From positions 6,756-70,755 of the forward strand of contig NZ_JBIWER010000009.1 of the NCBI RefSeq assembly GCF_044762655.1: a stretch of DNA of 64,000 bases, written 5' to 3'. The stretch is from Psychrobacillus sp044762655. GTDB taxonomy: Bacteria > Bacillota > Bacilli > Bacillales_A > Planococcaceae. Shown piece after piece: positions 51,432 through 60,032 of the stretch (the stretch's first letter is position 1; each line of letters opens with the position of its first letter). The position numbers were made by a program, and so were the translations under genes. The notes under the pieces are model-generated. The model was given only the letters and a program-made list of their open reading frames with translations. It did no database searches and was not told where the DNA came from.

Positions 51432-52347
51432 ACAATTGATCTCTTTTGATTTTCATTTCCTCACTAAGTTCCTCAGTTCCCTGGCTTTTCTCGTCACGAG
51501 ATTGGTTACGTTCTTGGAACCATTCAGGGACCATTTCTTCTTTCGTAAGTCTCTGTGAAGCTTGTTGTTCTCTTATCCATTTCTGTTTATCTTCCACAGC
51601 TTTGGTTAACCTAGCAGATATGTTTTTGATCTTCCCTTTTGTCTTTTCCAGTGAATATTGAAGAGCACTAGCGTATTGATAATCAGTTAATATCCCTGCA
51701 TGTGCTTTATAATGGAGCTCGATATCTTTTACCTTAATCATGTCATCCATCAATCGCTCTTGGTTATCAATCAATACCTCTTTGAGCATTGTAGGAATAT
51801 CTAAACTTGTAATACGGTGATGGATGGATACTTCAGTATCATTAAAGTCAGTATCACTAAAATCAGTATCATTAGTGTTAAAATTTTTAACTTCTTGAAG
51901 TAAAGAATTTTTACTTCTGGAAGTTAAAATATTTAACTTCTGTTGGGGCTCTAAGTCTGAAAAGGATTTTTGTTCCATTTTAAACGCTTGTATATCTTCT
52001 AAATCTGCCACAGGTTTTAATAAAAATAACCTGTTGGACTTAGATAAACCCATCCTTCTTTCCTCCAGCAAATCACATTTCTGTAGTTCTTTTTTTATCT
52101 TTATCACCGTTGGTTTACTGCAATTCAAGATCTCTCCTAATTGTTCATTCCCAAATAAGAAATAGATACTACCTTCTTCATCAAACCAATCATTTTTTAT
52201 CGATAGCTCTAAGCGGTCTTGTAATAATGCATAAGCAATTTTAGCATCATTGCTCAGTTTTTTATATAAATCATTGGTAAAAAAGACTTTAGGAAGACGA
52301 TAAAACCTCTCTGCAACTTGATCCGATATATTAAATTTGTTGTTCAT
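51412..52347 (-). CDS. repA: RepA_N-family plasmid replication initiator
   Basis: 311 aa. The first 110 residues match the RepA_N domain closely (ISDQVAERFYRLPKVFFTND; DAKIAYALLQDRLELSIKN; LGEILNCSKPTVIKIKKEL), a winged-helix DNA-binding module of theta-replicating plasmids of Firmicutes. The central part (about 150-175, NTNDTDFSDTDFNDTEV) is encoded by repeated DNA listed separately. The C-terminus is a basic helix-rich region. It marks the window as plasmid DNA. Confidence 0.9.
   Translation of the reverse strand: MNNKFNISDQVAERFYRLPKVFFTNDLYKKLSNDAKIAYALLQDRLELSIKNDWFDEEGSIYFLFGNEQLGEILNCSKPTVIKIKKELQKCDLLEERRMGLSKSNRLFLLKPVADLEDIQAFKMEQKSFSDLEPQQKLNILTSRSKNSLLQEVKNFNTNDTDFSDTDFNDTEVSIHHRITSLDIPTMLKEVLIDNQERLMDDMIKVKDIELHYKAHAGILTDYQYASALQYSLEKTKGKIKNISARLTKAVEDKQKWIREQQASQRLTKEEMVPEWFQERNQSRDEKSQGTEELSEEMKIKRDQLLKELRG
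51834..51945. other. Candidate origin of replication: iterons inside repA
   Basis: Three directly repeated 15-mers start at 51834, 51849 and 51864, each beginning CAGTATCA(T/C)TA. They are followed by a cluster of alternating GAAGT(T/A)AAA and TTTA(A)CTTC motifs (51881-51945) able to form several hairpins. In RepA_N plasmids the origin lies within the central part of repA, and this is exactly there. Confidence 0.7.
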
Positions 52348-52639
52348 AAAAGTTTCTCCTTCCCTGTTAATTCTTTAAGAAAATGCAAAGTATATCAACT
52401 GCTGCAAAGATTTTATATATAAAGACTCTTTATTCACAAGCCCTGAAACCCGTGCTATACTGAACATAATTGAATTAATACATTCAAAAATTATTTGGAT
52501 TTTAGTAATATATTTTAGTCAGAATAATTGTCACCAAAGTATTAGAGTTATTAAATTTTAACTTATACGATAAATTTCAAATGCAGTATACCATACTATG
52601 CATCAAAAGAATATGATTCCTTGAAAGGACTTTCCAACT
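52348..52639. other. Divergent control region between repA and the XRE gene
   Basis: AT-rich intergenic region that must carry the repA promoter (minus) and the XRE promoter (plus). No striking repeat beyond A/T tracts. Confidence 0.5.
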
Positions 52640-52951
52640 ATGACATCCAACATTGAATTAGATATATATCAAAAAATCGGAAAAGCCTTAAAAGACATAC
52701 GTCTAGAAAAGAAACTAACTCTCCAACAGATTGAAAAAATGAGCGACCAATATGCCACCAGGATTTCTAAAGCAGAGAATGGAAAAGTAAACCTCTCTAT
52801 CGGTTGGATTATCCATTACTGTAATGTACTCGATGTTAATCCAGCCGAAGTGTTTACAAGAGCTTTTGCAGATGATTTTAAATCCAAGCAACTAGATCTG
52901 CTGTTCGATAAATTTGAAACATATAAATCATCGCAATCATCCAAAGATTAG
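52640..52951 (+). CDS. XRE-family regulator
   Basis: 103 aa. Helix-turn-helix at about 10-65 (IGKALKDIRLEKKLTLQQIEKMSDQYATRISKAENGKVNLSI) with a short C-terminal tail. It is divergent from repA and near the transfer operon, so it may control replication or transfer. Plus strand, unlike its neighbours. Confidence 0.85.
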   Translation: MTSNIELDIYQKIGKALKDIRLEKKLTLQQIEKMSDQYATRISKAENGKVNLSIGWIIHYCNVLDVNPAEVFTRAFADDFKSKQLDLLFDKFETYKSSQSSKD

Positions 52952-52983
52952 GTATCCATCGATTAACTGATGGATACTTTTTT
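52952..52983 (+). terminator. Terminator of the XRE gene
   Basis: GTATCCATC and GATGGATAC around GATTAACT, followed by six T. Confidence 0.88.
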
Positions 52984-53075
52984 ATTGAATAAAAGATGGA
53001 TTGATGGATGCAGAAAAAAATAAAGAAAAACAAGATTCAAATACGTATACAGATATGTAATGGCAGACTGGACAA

Positions 53076-54584
53076 TTAAGAAGTATTGAACGTAAATAGG
53101 TCATAGACCCTTGGTCTAACTGCATTTTCAACTATTTTTAATGTCTGTTGTAACATTTCCATAGGTATTGCATTGTCTTTTTCCTCTAGCATGATATTGA
53201 TGGCTTCGTAATAGGCTGCACGATTTGTCTGATTGTAAGCGAGGCCACATTGAAGAAGCACTGAAACAGAAGTTAAACCCGTTTGTGCCTTGCAGCCTTT
53301 TCCTTTTGATTTCATCATTATTTTTGTAGATTGCTTCACTACCTCGCTAAATGTGCTTCGTGATATACCTATTTGTTCGCACAGTTGGCTTTGTGTCGTC
53401 CAAATAACTGGACTTGAAGTGCTTGTTTGTTCGTTGATAAAAGCTAAAATATCAGTTTCCCATTCATCATAATGACTTCGTTTACGATCTTTTCTAGCTT
53501 TTTTAAACTTGTGCCATCCATTCCTCGAATGGATGTTAACCTCTTTTCCACTCCCCCACTCTTCTAAAAGCTGTTGTATGTAAGATGAATGAGGACCTTT
53601 AAAGCGCCCTTTATGGGCGCTCGTTACTATTTTTCTAACTTCAGAATGTTTAAGTGGTGAATATAAGGATGAATTAACTTCATCCAGCACATTAAAAGTT
53701 TCACTTTCTTCTTTTCCAGCACTGTAACAAGCAAGGGCTAGTGTAAATAATAGATTATCTCGCCCTATTTGCCCTGCTTGTCCTTTTACATGTCTTGCTG
53801 CGAGTAGTTGCTGGAACCACTCTTCTTGTGTAACATCATGCACGGCTTTCTGTTCCTGAACCATAAACAAACTTCGACCATGATCATCATCTTGTCGTCT
53901 AGACCATTCGATTAAGCTTCCAAAATCAAATGTCATTTCTTTTGAAAACCAACGAATATTTTCATCTTTAGGTATTCTAAAAAAGCCAAAGTCATTGCAA
54001 GAAACATCCACACCATGCAAAACTTTTGCTAAACTTTTTTTAATATTTTCAGATATACGTTTGGCTACTTTGAGTCCACGATAGTCATTTCTATTTGATA
54101 TGAATAGTGGCTTGTCCAACACAAAATAAACTTGAAAACCTTTTGGTGTTTCCAAGATAAGTGTAGGAGCTCCGATACTCTGATCCAGCGCTGCAGTCAA
54201 AATTTCTGTATAAGATTGTCTTTTAGAATCTATATCTACAACAAATGTATTAATTTGTTGCAAATTCGTCTCCACATGACCTTTTATGTATTTTCGATGC
54301 TCATTTGTATATGTGCCATAGTTAAACACATTTGGTGTCCAATGGGAAAGTGTCTCGTAGTCTTCTATTATCGTTTCTTTTGACGATACAATATATCCTT
54401 TTACTCCTGGAGAGGAATGTAAGTCTTCTTTCGAACGTGTCACAAAGACAATACCTTTTTTATTCCGAAAATTTATATCGTCATCTTTTAGCTTGTTTGG
54501 CAAGGATGCGTTTGAACCGACTTTTTTATATTTCATTAATCCTTCGTGCAAAATTAAATCAAATAATATACCTAAATCTTTCAC
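53076..54584 (-). CDS. Primase-like plasmid protein (archaeo-eukaryotic primase type)
   Basis: 502 aa from GTG 54584, preceded by GGAAGGGGATGC; the longer frame uses TTG at 54647 without a site. The region about 95-230 resembles a primase-polymerase fold: INTFVVDIDSKRQS with the acidic pair, APTLILETPKGFQVYFVLDKPL, then VDVSCNDFGFFRIPKDENIRW. A helical middle (LACYSAGKEESETFNVLDEVNSS) and a C-terminal winged helix (QSQLCEQIGISRSTFSEVVKQS) follow. Likely role is priming plasmid replication near repA. Family assignment moderate. Confidence 0.7.
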   Translation of the reverse strand: MKDLGILFDLILHEGLMKYKKVGSNASLPNKLKDDDINFRNKKGIVFVTRSKEDLHSSPGVKGYIVSSKETIIEDYETLSHWTPNVFNYGTYTNEHRKYIKGHVETNLQQINTFVVDIDSKRQSYTEILTAALDQSIGAPTLILETPKGFQVYFVLDKPLFISNRNDYRGLKVAKRISENIKKSLAKVLHGVDVSCNDFGFFRIPKDENIRWFSKEMTFDFGSLIEWSRRQDDDHGRSLFMVQEQKAVHDVTQEEWFQQLLAARHVKGQAGQIGRDNLLFTLALACYSAGKEESETFNVLDEVNSSLYSPLKHSEVRKIVTSAHKGRFKGPHSSYIQQLLEEWGSGKEVNIHSRNGWHKFKKARKDRKRSHYDEWETDILAFINEQTSTSSPVIWTTQSQLCEQIGISRSTFSEVVKQSTKIMMKSKGKGCKAQTGLTSVSVLLQCGLAYNQTNRAAYYEAINIMLEEKDNAIPMEMLQQTLKIVENAVRPRVYDLFTFNTS

Positions 54585-54705
54585 TACGCATCCCCTTCCC
54601 TTGTTATTAATTCCGAGTCTTTTTAGAATCTCTCGAACTATTAACAAAGTATAGAAGATAAAAAACCCTTATACAATAAGGGTTTTAACGTTTTTCTAAA
54701 GCCGT

Positions 54706-55073
54706 CTACATGTAGACTGATATACATGTAGATTGATATACATGTAGACAAATATACTTGTAGACTCATATACATGTAGACAAATATATACATATACATG
54801 TATATCAGTATACAAATATACATGTAGACCAATCTACATGTATACGTATAAATATAATATTTTATAGGAGAAATTGTTGTTATATAGGGATTTGTTTGTT
54901 GTTCAAATTCTAAAATACAACAATTTTTTAATGTGATATAATTTGGATTTATACTTTTCTTCGTTCATATACAAGTATATCTGTAGATTTGTATACAGAT
55001 ATACTTGTAGACTCGTATACATGTAGATAAATATACATGTATACGAGTCTACACATCTACATGTATATTCGTA
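54706..55073. repeat. Centromere-like repeat clusters downstream of the partition genes
   Basis: More than a dozen copies of a TATACATGTAGA-type motif (palindromic TACATGTA core, often with one A/C or T change) occur in two clusters, about 54706-54853 and 54964-55073, separated by an AT-rich stretch. The same motif recurs upstream of parA. This is the expected binding array for the small partition protein. The overlapping frame at 54641-54832 is an artefact of the repeats. Confidence 0.75.
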
Positions 55074-55127
55074 TACAGCTTTTTAAAAAGGACGAGTTAG
55101 CCTTATGCTATCCCATCCTTTCGTGTT

Positions 55128-55496
55128 TTATTTCATTTTTCTCTTATAAAGTTCCGATATTATCTCAAATTGTTTTCTCTCGTCTTTAGTTAATATATTC
55201 GTAAGATAGTCATTAATCAGCAAATCTGTAACCTCATCGACAGTCGGTGCAATACCTAACGTCACCAAAGCGTTTAGTTTGTTCTTAGTACTCATATTTA
55301 CCCGAACAGTTGTTGACTTTTCAGTAACCACGTTACTGACGGTTGCTTTCTTAGGTACCGATACAGGAGTAGTTTCAGGTTCTTGTCCTTTCTCTGGGAC
55401 AGTTTCCAAGTCTTTAATATTAAATGTATTTTTAGGCACGACCGTTTGGCTTCTCTGAATTTTACCTGGCTGTTTTTTTCTAAGTAAATCAGACAT
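55128..55496 (-). CDS. Small partition DNA-binding protein (ParB/ParR-type)
   Basis: 122 aa from ATG 55496, seven bases after GGAGAGG; the ATG overlaps the parA stop by eight bases. Basic, Pro-rich N-terminus (SDLLRKKQPGKIQRSQTV), linker with repeated T/V/P, and a C-terminal ribbon-helix-helix-like domain (STTVRVNMSTKNKLNALVTLGIAPTVDEVTDLLINDYL). Together with ParA and the flanking TACATGTA arrays it forms a type Ib-like partition system. Confidence 0.78.
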   Translation of the reverse strand: MSDLLRKKQPGKIQRSQTVVPKNTFNIKDLETVPEKGQEPETTPVSVPKKATVSNVVTEKSTTVRVNMSTKNKLNALVTLGIAPTVDEVTDLLINDYLTNILTKDERKQFEIISELYKRKMK

Positions 55497-56346
55497 CAAC
55501 AACCTCTCCATTCTCAATCGGTGTGTGGGCTCCATTGATAGCTATATTCAGACGGTCCACAAATTCAGAAGCAACCCGTGTGTAGCTTTCAATGACATTT
55601 TTATCATGCATATCATTTTCCGTGATTCCAGTCATGTCAAAACGTTTTAATCTCTCCATTTGTTTAACAACATTTTTGAATATATTATGATCTCCAAAAA
55701 TTTCTTTCGCTGTATCTAATGTTTGAATATCAACTGCAGCACCATTTTTCCATAAAACAGGAAGTATACCTAAAATATCTAAGTCTGCATCATAATCATC
55801 AATTAGTGTCTGTAGGTAAGTAGTAAACCCTTCCGCACCTTGTAAACTTCTTTCTTGTGTTTGTAATACCACGACTACAAAGTCTGATGCATATAAGGCC
55901 GAATCGGTAATGATAGAGATCGTAGGAGGAACATCAATAAAAATGAAATCATAGTCCCCTTTTAATGGCTCTAGTAATGTTGAAAAGAATTGGACACGAT
56001 CAATTTCTTCTGGGAATTTCTTCTCTAATAGTTTTGGATACTGTGCGAAATCACTGAAACTAGGAAGTAAATCAAGATTTTCTTTTATATTAGTGACAAT
56101 TGAACTTAAGTCTTCATCTTGAATGGCCGACATCAATGTTTTTTCATAAGTTACAATATCATCCTCAATTGTTGCCTTTGTTCTTAAAAATAGACTCGTA
56201 GCATTGGCTTGGGGATCTTGATCACTTAATAATACTTTATATCCTAGGTTTGCTAGACAGTAAGCGATCATTGTACTATTAGTTGTTTTACCAGTACCAC
56301 CTTTAAAGTTTCCAAATGTAACAACTTGGCATGATGCGTTTTTCAT
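55489..56346 (-). CDS. parA: ParA-family partition ATPase
   Basis: 285 aa. Deviant Walker A FKGGTGKTT at residues 13-21, Walker A' DFIFIDVPPTI, and LLSDQDPQANAT, all intact. There is no N-terminal HTH, so it is the small ParA type whose operon is controlled by its partner. It drives plasmid segregation on the nucleoid. AAAGGAGGACTATTC precedes the ATG. Confidence 0.9.
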   Translation of the reverse strand: MKNASCQVVTFGNFKGGTGKTTNSTMIAYCLANLGYKVLLSDQDPQANATSLFLRTKATIEDDIVTYEKTLMSAIQDEDLSSIVTNIKENLDLLPSFSDFAQYPKLLEKKFPEEIDRVQFFSTLLEPLKGDYDFIFIDVPPTISIITDSALYASDFVVVVLQTQERSLQGAEGFTTYLQTLIDDYDADLDILGILPVLWKNGAAVDIQTLDTAKEIFGDHNIFKNVVKQMERLKRFDMTGITENDMHDKNVIESYTRVASEFVDRLNIAINGAHTPIENGEVVDV

Positions 56347-56384
56347 GAATAGTCCTCCTTTAATTAGTAAATTATGTTTTATAT

Positions 56385-56552
56385 TAATGTATACTTGTAG
56401 ACATATAGAAAAAACTGATAATTTTAACTTAACACTAGTATATTAAAATTGCAATGAAATACTTTAATATGTATTGATTTTACTAGACTTTAATATATTT
56501 CCCATCTGTATACATGTATATTAGTATACATGTAGATTCGTATACTTGTAGA
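56385..56552. promoter_or_regulatory. Partition operator/centromere repeats upstream of parA
   Basis: TATACTTGTAGAC at about 56389 and a cluster at 56509-56552 (TATACATGTATA, TATACATGTAGA, TATACTTGTAGA). Same motif family as downstream of the operon, so the partition protein can bind both sides and probably represses parA. Confidence 0.7.
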
Positions 56553-56627
56553 TAAAAAGAAAACTTTCTAAGTCCTATAATTATGCAGATAGCAAAACTG
56601 TTAGTAAAATGGCAGCCACATGTTAAA

Positions 56628-56654
56628 CCCCTAATCCAATTTTGAATTAGGGGG
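56628..56654 (-). terminator. Terminator of the SOS mutagenesis operon
   Basis: CCCCTAAT and ATTAGGGG with an inner CAA/TTG helix, downstream of the 53-aa gene. Confidence 0.75.
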
Positions 56655-56676
56655 TATCAGCGATTATTCAATTTGT

Positions 56677-56838
56677 TTAATTTACATTACGCTTAGATGC
56701 CTTTATTAGCTCACCAATTTGTTTGGGCGACATACTTAACACCTTATGAATGGATTCAATTACATTTTCGCGAGGTCTATCTACTGATAACTCATCTACT
56801 AACTGATTAAACTTATCACTAATTATTTGTTTATCCAT
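56677..56838 (-). CDS. 53-aa protein at the end of the uvrX operon
   Basis: Starts MDKQIISDKFNQLVDELSVD nine bases after the uvrX stop, with AGGAGGCTTCC before the ATG, and ends SPKQIGELIKASKRNVN. Short and helical, no known family. The excellent ribosome binding site and tight spacing make it real. May be a small partner of the polymerase (inference). Confidence 0.75.
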   Translation of the reverse strand: MDKQIISDKFNQLVDELSVDRPRENVIESIHKVLSMSPKQIGELIKASKRNVN

Positions 56839-56847
56839 GGAAGCCTC

Positions 56848-58107
56848 CTACTTTTTATGTCCACCAAGTAATTTAGACCTCTTCACTGCAGTTCCAGCAT
56901 CCGTATAAGATACAGCTCGAAGTAGGGCAGCCGAACCATATCGATTGCGTATACTATCCACTGCACTTGCGAGCTTTCGATTCTTCCACTTTTCTTTCTC
57001 AAATAGACTTAGCTGCATAGAGTGTTCATCTTCTAATTTAGTAATGGACACGGATAGTTGCCTAACTGGTTTTTGCGCGTAGTTTTCGTTGAATAACTGC
57101 TTACAGACTTCATAAATTTTCATCGTGTCATTCGTAGCTTCATGTATCGTACGAGATCGACTGAATCCACCACCAAAAGCATTTTTACTATAACCTAACC
57201 CAAGAGAGATTGTACGTGCTGCCTGATACTTATCTCGTGCACGTTTTGTAACATCTTCACACATTTCCAGAATAACAGCTAAAACCTCTTCTTTTTTGTT
57301 ATAATCTCGCATAAGTATTTGGCTTTTACCATAGCTTATCTGTTTCTCTATTATGGGTGCACCAAGATCAGATAAATCAATTCCGTTAGCATGAAAAAGG
57401 AGTTGATTCCCCATAACACCGAAAACCGATTCTAACGTCTTTAAATCATAGTTAGCCAGATCTCCCACTTTAAAAATGCCCATATTGTTTAGGTTTCTTT
57501 CCATATTGGGACCGATACCCCACATCTCGGATAAAGGGGAAACAGGCCATAACTTCGTTGGAACATCATCAAAAGTCCATTTTGCAAACCCTGATTTCTT
57601 TCCTTCCAAGTCAAGAGCTAATTTTGCCATCAACATATTCGGTCCCATACCAGCAGTGCTGTGTAATTGCAGAGTATCTAGTATTTCTTGTTGAATTTTG
57701 AGTATGGTTTCTTCAGGAGGTCCCCACAATTTCTCCGTACCCGTAAGATCAATAAAACTTTCATCAATCGAATAGACGTGTACCGCCTCTGCAGGGGCAT
57801 ATTTATGCAGGATTTCCGTTACAGCCATTGACATATTTAAAAAATATCCCATCTTAGGTTCGAATAATTTAATCTCTGGGCTGTTTGGTATTTCAAATAA
57901 ACGAGTTCCAGTTTTTACTCCAAATCGTTTCTTCATGGCTGGACTTGCGGCTAATACAACACTTCCTTTTTGATCTAAGCTTCCTACAACTGCAATAGGA
58001 ACCGTTTTAACATCTAAATCATGCAGGACTGCCATACAGCTAGCATAAAAGCTCATCATATCAATACAGGCGATGGAGCGATTCGGAACCTGGCTATAGT
58101 CAATCAT
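56848..58107 (-). CDS. uvrX: Y-family DNA polymerase, UvrX/UmuC-like
   Basis: 419 aa. Catalytic acids are in IACIDMMSFYAS (near residue 15) and YSIDESFIDLTG (near 115). The thumb helix-hairpin-helix (MWGIGPNMERNLNNMGIFKVGDL), the little-finger region and a beta-clamp-binding motif QLSLF near the C-terminus are present. It performs error-prone translesion synthesis. It lies in an operon with a WYL-like small gene whose promoter carries a DinR/LexA box, so it is DNA-damage induced. Plasmid- and phage-borne UvrX homologues are common in Bacillus. Confidence 0.9.
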   Translation of the reverse strand: MIDYSQVPNRSIACIDMMSFYASCMAVLHDLDVKTVPIAVVGSLDQKGSVVLAASPAMKKRFGVKTGTRLFEIPNSPEIKLFEPKMGYFLNMSMAVTEILHKYAPAEAVHVYSIDESFIDLTGTEKLWGPPEETILKIQQEILDTLQLHSTAGMGPNMLMAKLALDLEGKKSGFAKWTFDDVPTKLWPVSPLSEMWGIGPNMERNLNNMGIFKVGDLANYDLKTLESVFGVMGNQLLFHANGIDLSDLGAPIIEKQISYGKSQILMRDYNKKEEVLAVILEMCEDVTKRARDKYQAARTISLGLGYSKNAFGGGFSRSRTIHEATNDTMKIYEVCKQLFNENYAQKPVRQLSVSITKLEDEHSMQLSLFEKEKWKNRKLASAVDSIRNRYGSAALLRAVSYTDAGTAVKRSKLLGGHKK

Positions 58108-58153
58108 CGGAATAGCACCAAACTATCGTGTTCGTCATTTAATTGACCCATCA

Positions 58154-58375
58154 TTAAACAGCGCCTCTTTCTTTAGGAAACACGGGAACAACTGCGAGCA
58201 CATTATCGATTAGAAACGTTCTTTTTGCATGTTGTTTAAAACAATAAGCGTGAAATAGATCGCCTTGAAACTTAATGATTTTTACTTTTCGTTTACTGAT
58301 TTCACCGGTTTTGGAAAGATACATTAACTCAATCATCCACCCATGCTTAAAATACTTCTCAAATTCACTACGCAC
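58154..58375 (-). CDS. Small WYL-like protein before uvrX
   Basis: 73 aa from GTG 58375, which follows AAGGAGG by eight bases; the ATG at 58399 would lie only seven bases from the SOS box. HGWMIELMYLSKTGEISKRKVKI and HAYCFKQHAKRTFLIDNVLAV look like a minimal WYL (SH3-like) domain without a DNA-binding part. Small genes in this position, including YolD-like ones, commonly precede Y-family polymerases in Firmicutes. Confidence 0.72.
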   Translation of the reverse strand: MRSEFEKYFKHGWMIELMYLSKTGEISKRKVKIIKFQGDLFHAYCFKQHAKRTFLIDNVLAVVPVFPKERGAV

Positions 58376-58405
58376 GTTTGTTCCCTCCTTTTTATTCATT
58401 ATATG

Positions 58406-58419
58406 CGAACATATGTTTT
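58406..58419. promoter_or_regulatory. DinR/LexA (SOS) box of the uvrX operon
   Basis: CGAACATATGTTTT matches the Bacillus consensus CGAAC-N4-GTTYG except at the last base. Located just upstream of the first gene. Confidence 0.85.
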
Positions 58420-58552
58420 ATATCCATAGTAATTATTGTTAATTCTTGAGATAAATTCTCTCTAAATAAGCAAATCAGAGATTAAAACAGGTCCTAAAAA
58501 CGCAAAAGAAGTGGTCAAAAGCAGTTCGAGATCAGTAAGTCTCCAAAAAGAA

Positions 58553-58760
58553 AGAACGCTAAATTCAGCGTTCTAATAATTATTACATTTTTTCGATTTC
58601 TCTCGCCATACGGAAACGCCAAGGGCGTGCGTTTCCTTCAACATTGTGCGTTCAACTAAAGCAATCAGCGCGGCAGATTCTGCCTCCCGCACTGCTATCT
58701 AAGTTTCACCTAAAAACGCAAGGACCGTTAAATTTTTTTTGCTTAACGGTTACTCCTACA
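58553..58760. other. Cluster of hairpins between uvrX operon and radC-like gene
   Basis: Four inverted repeats lie in about 200 bases: AGAACGCT/AGCGTTCT (58553-58574), GGAAACGC/GCGTTTCC (58612-58636), GGCAGA/TCTGCC (58672-58684) and ACCGTTAA/TTAACGGT (58724-58750). The stretch has no gene and is less AT-rich than its surroundings. The first may be a terminator. The rest resemble a single-strand or transfer origin but I cannot prove it. Confidence 0.5.
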
Positions 58761-58906
58761 AAATAATTTTAAGCTATTGCTGTGCAATTCCTTGTCATTT
58801 TTATTGCTGCACATGTTTACATGGCATGCCAAGAAATCGGAAAAAATTTAGCCTTCCGACTTCGATTGCGGCTCACAAAATCAAAAAAACATAGGAGGAA
58901 TTAAAA

Positions 58907-59359
58907 ATGACAAAATTCAATCCAATCTTTGAAATCGTTCGTATCAAACAAGAGGTTCGTGAAAATCATGAGGCTACAGAAGTGTATAAAGTCCGTAGCC
59001 CACAAGATTGTGGCATGTTAGCGGTAGATTTAATAGGTAGCGAAGATAGAGAAGTATTACTTGTATTATGTTTAAACACTAAAAATGATGTTGTAGCCAT
59101 CCATCGTTGTCATGTAGGTTCCCTAAACTCAAGCATCGTACATCCAAGGGAGGTATTTAAATCAGCAATTCTCAACAATGCCGCAAGTATCATCATTTCA
59201 CATAATCATCCATCGTTTAATTGTTCACCAAGTAGTGAGGATATTGAAGTCACCAAACGCATACAAGAAGCCGGTTTCCTACTAGGAATTGAACTACTTG
59301 ACCATATCATCGTGGCTCCGAGTACGTTCTTAAGTCTAAAAGAAAAAGGATATATGTAA
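58907..59359 (+). CDS. RadC-like JAB-domain protein
   Basis: 150 aa. The JAMM metal motif is complete: SIIISHNHPSFNCSPSSED. It contains only the JAB domain and lacks the N-terminal helix-hairpin-helix of chromosomal RadC. Short RadC-like proteins are common on plasmids and islands; their biochemical role is unresolved. AGGAGGAATTAAAA precedes the ATG. Strong terminators follow. Confidence 0.85.
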   Translation: MTKFNPIFEIVRIKQEVRENHEATEVYKVRSPQDCGMLAVDLIGSEDREVLLVLCLNTKNDVVAIHRCHVGSLNSSIVHPREVFKSAILNNAASIIISHNHPSFNCSPSSEDIEVTKRIQEAGFLLGIELLDHIIVAPSTFLSLKEKGYM

Positions 59360-59362
59360 AAA

Positions 59363-59389
59363 CAAGAGGGGAATTCCCCTCTTGTTTAT
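59363..59389 (+). terminator. Terminator of the radC-like gene
   Basis: AACAAGAGGGG and CCCCTCTTGTT meet around AATT, immediately after the stop codon. Confidence 0.88.
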
Positions 59390-59401
59390 CTTATTATAAA
59401 A

Positions 59402-59441
59402 AACACAGCGGATTAACCTTCCAAGGTTAATCCGCTGTGTT
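59402..59441. terminator. Second strong hairpin
   Basis: ACACAGCGGATTAACCTT pairs perfectly with AAGGTTAATCCGCTGTGT around a few bases and is followed by TTTT. Possibly a bidirectional insulator. Confidence 0.85.
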
Positions 59442-59545
59442 TTCCTCAATAATAATTCAATTATAGAACATATAAAAAATCTACTATTTAGATACTAATT
59501 ATACCTAATATGCATATATTAATAAAAAATCAAAGGGTGAAGAAT

Positions 59546-59956
59546 ATGAATGAAAAGATTAGAAAAGATAGTTGGACTGCTGAAGAAGACAATCTCCTTA
59601 AAAAGATAGTCTTAGAAAAAATAGAAAAAGGACTAACTCAAATTTCTGGATTCGAAGAAGCAAGTATCTTGTTAGGTCGTACCAAACAAGCTTGTGCATT
59701 TAGATGGAACAAAAACCTTCGCCCACTCATAACCGAGAAAGAAGCAATTCCTAAAAAAACGTTAGTTAAAAAGAATTCTGTTTCATCATCTATAAAAAAC
59801 CATCTGGAACTAGCAATGGAAAGTTATGATGAGTTGGAACAATCGTATGCTCATATCTCTCAAGAATATAACTTATTAAAAAGAGATTATGAACAATTAG
59901 TGAATTGGGTAAAGCAAGGAATTACGCAAATAGATAAAGAAAGCACACTATCTTAA
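59546..59956 (+). CDS. RsfA-like (prespore regulator family) protein
   Basis: 136 aa from ATG 59546 after GGGTGAAGAAT. The N-terminal Myb/SANT-like domain (DSWTAEEDNLLKKIVLEKIEKG; AACAFRWNKNLRPL region) is followed by a coiled-coil (MESYDELEQSYAHISQEYNLLKRDYEQLVNWV). RsfA fine-tunes sigma-F-dependent genes in B. subtilis prespores; plasmid copies could influence sporulation of the host. Function here is by family only. Confidence 0.82.
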   Translation: MNEKIRKDSWTAEEDNLLKKIVLEKIEKGLTQISGFEEASILLGRTKQACAFRWNKNLRPLITEKEAIPKKTLVKKNSVSSSIKNHLELAMESYDELEQSYAHISQEYNLLKRDYEQLVNWVKQGITQIDKESTLS

Positions 59957-60032
59957 AATAGCGTGCTTTCTTTCTTTATTTAAACGGTTTTTATAAATCA
60001 AAATGACTTATTATTTCGGAAAGGAACACTCT

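Noticed and set aside
54641..54832. 63-aa minus-strand frame rich in Tyr, Met and Ile
   Set aside because: It is the translation of the TACATGTA repeat array and has no ribosome binding site.
54706..55073. Possible CRISPR array
   Set aside because: Repeat units are about 12 bases, degenerate, palindromic and irregularly spaced, without unique 30-base spacers or cas genes.
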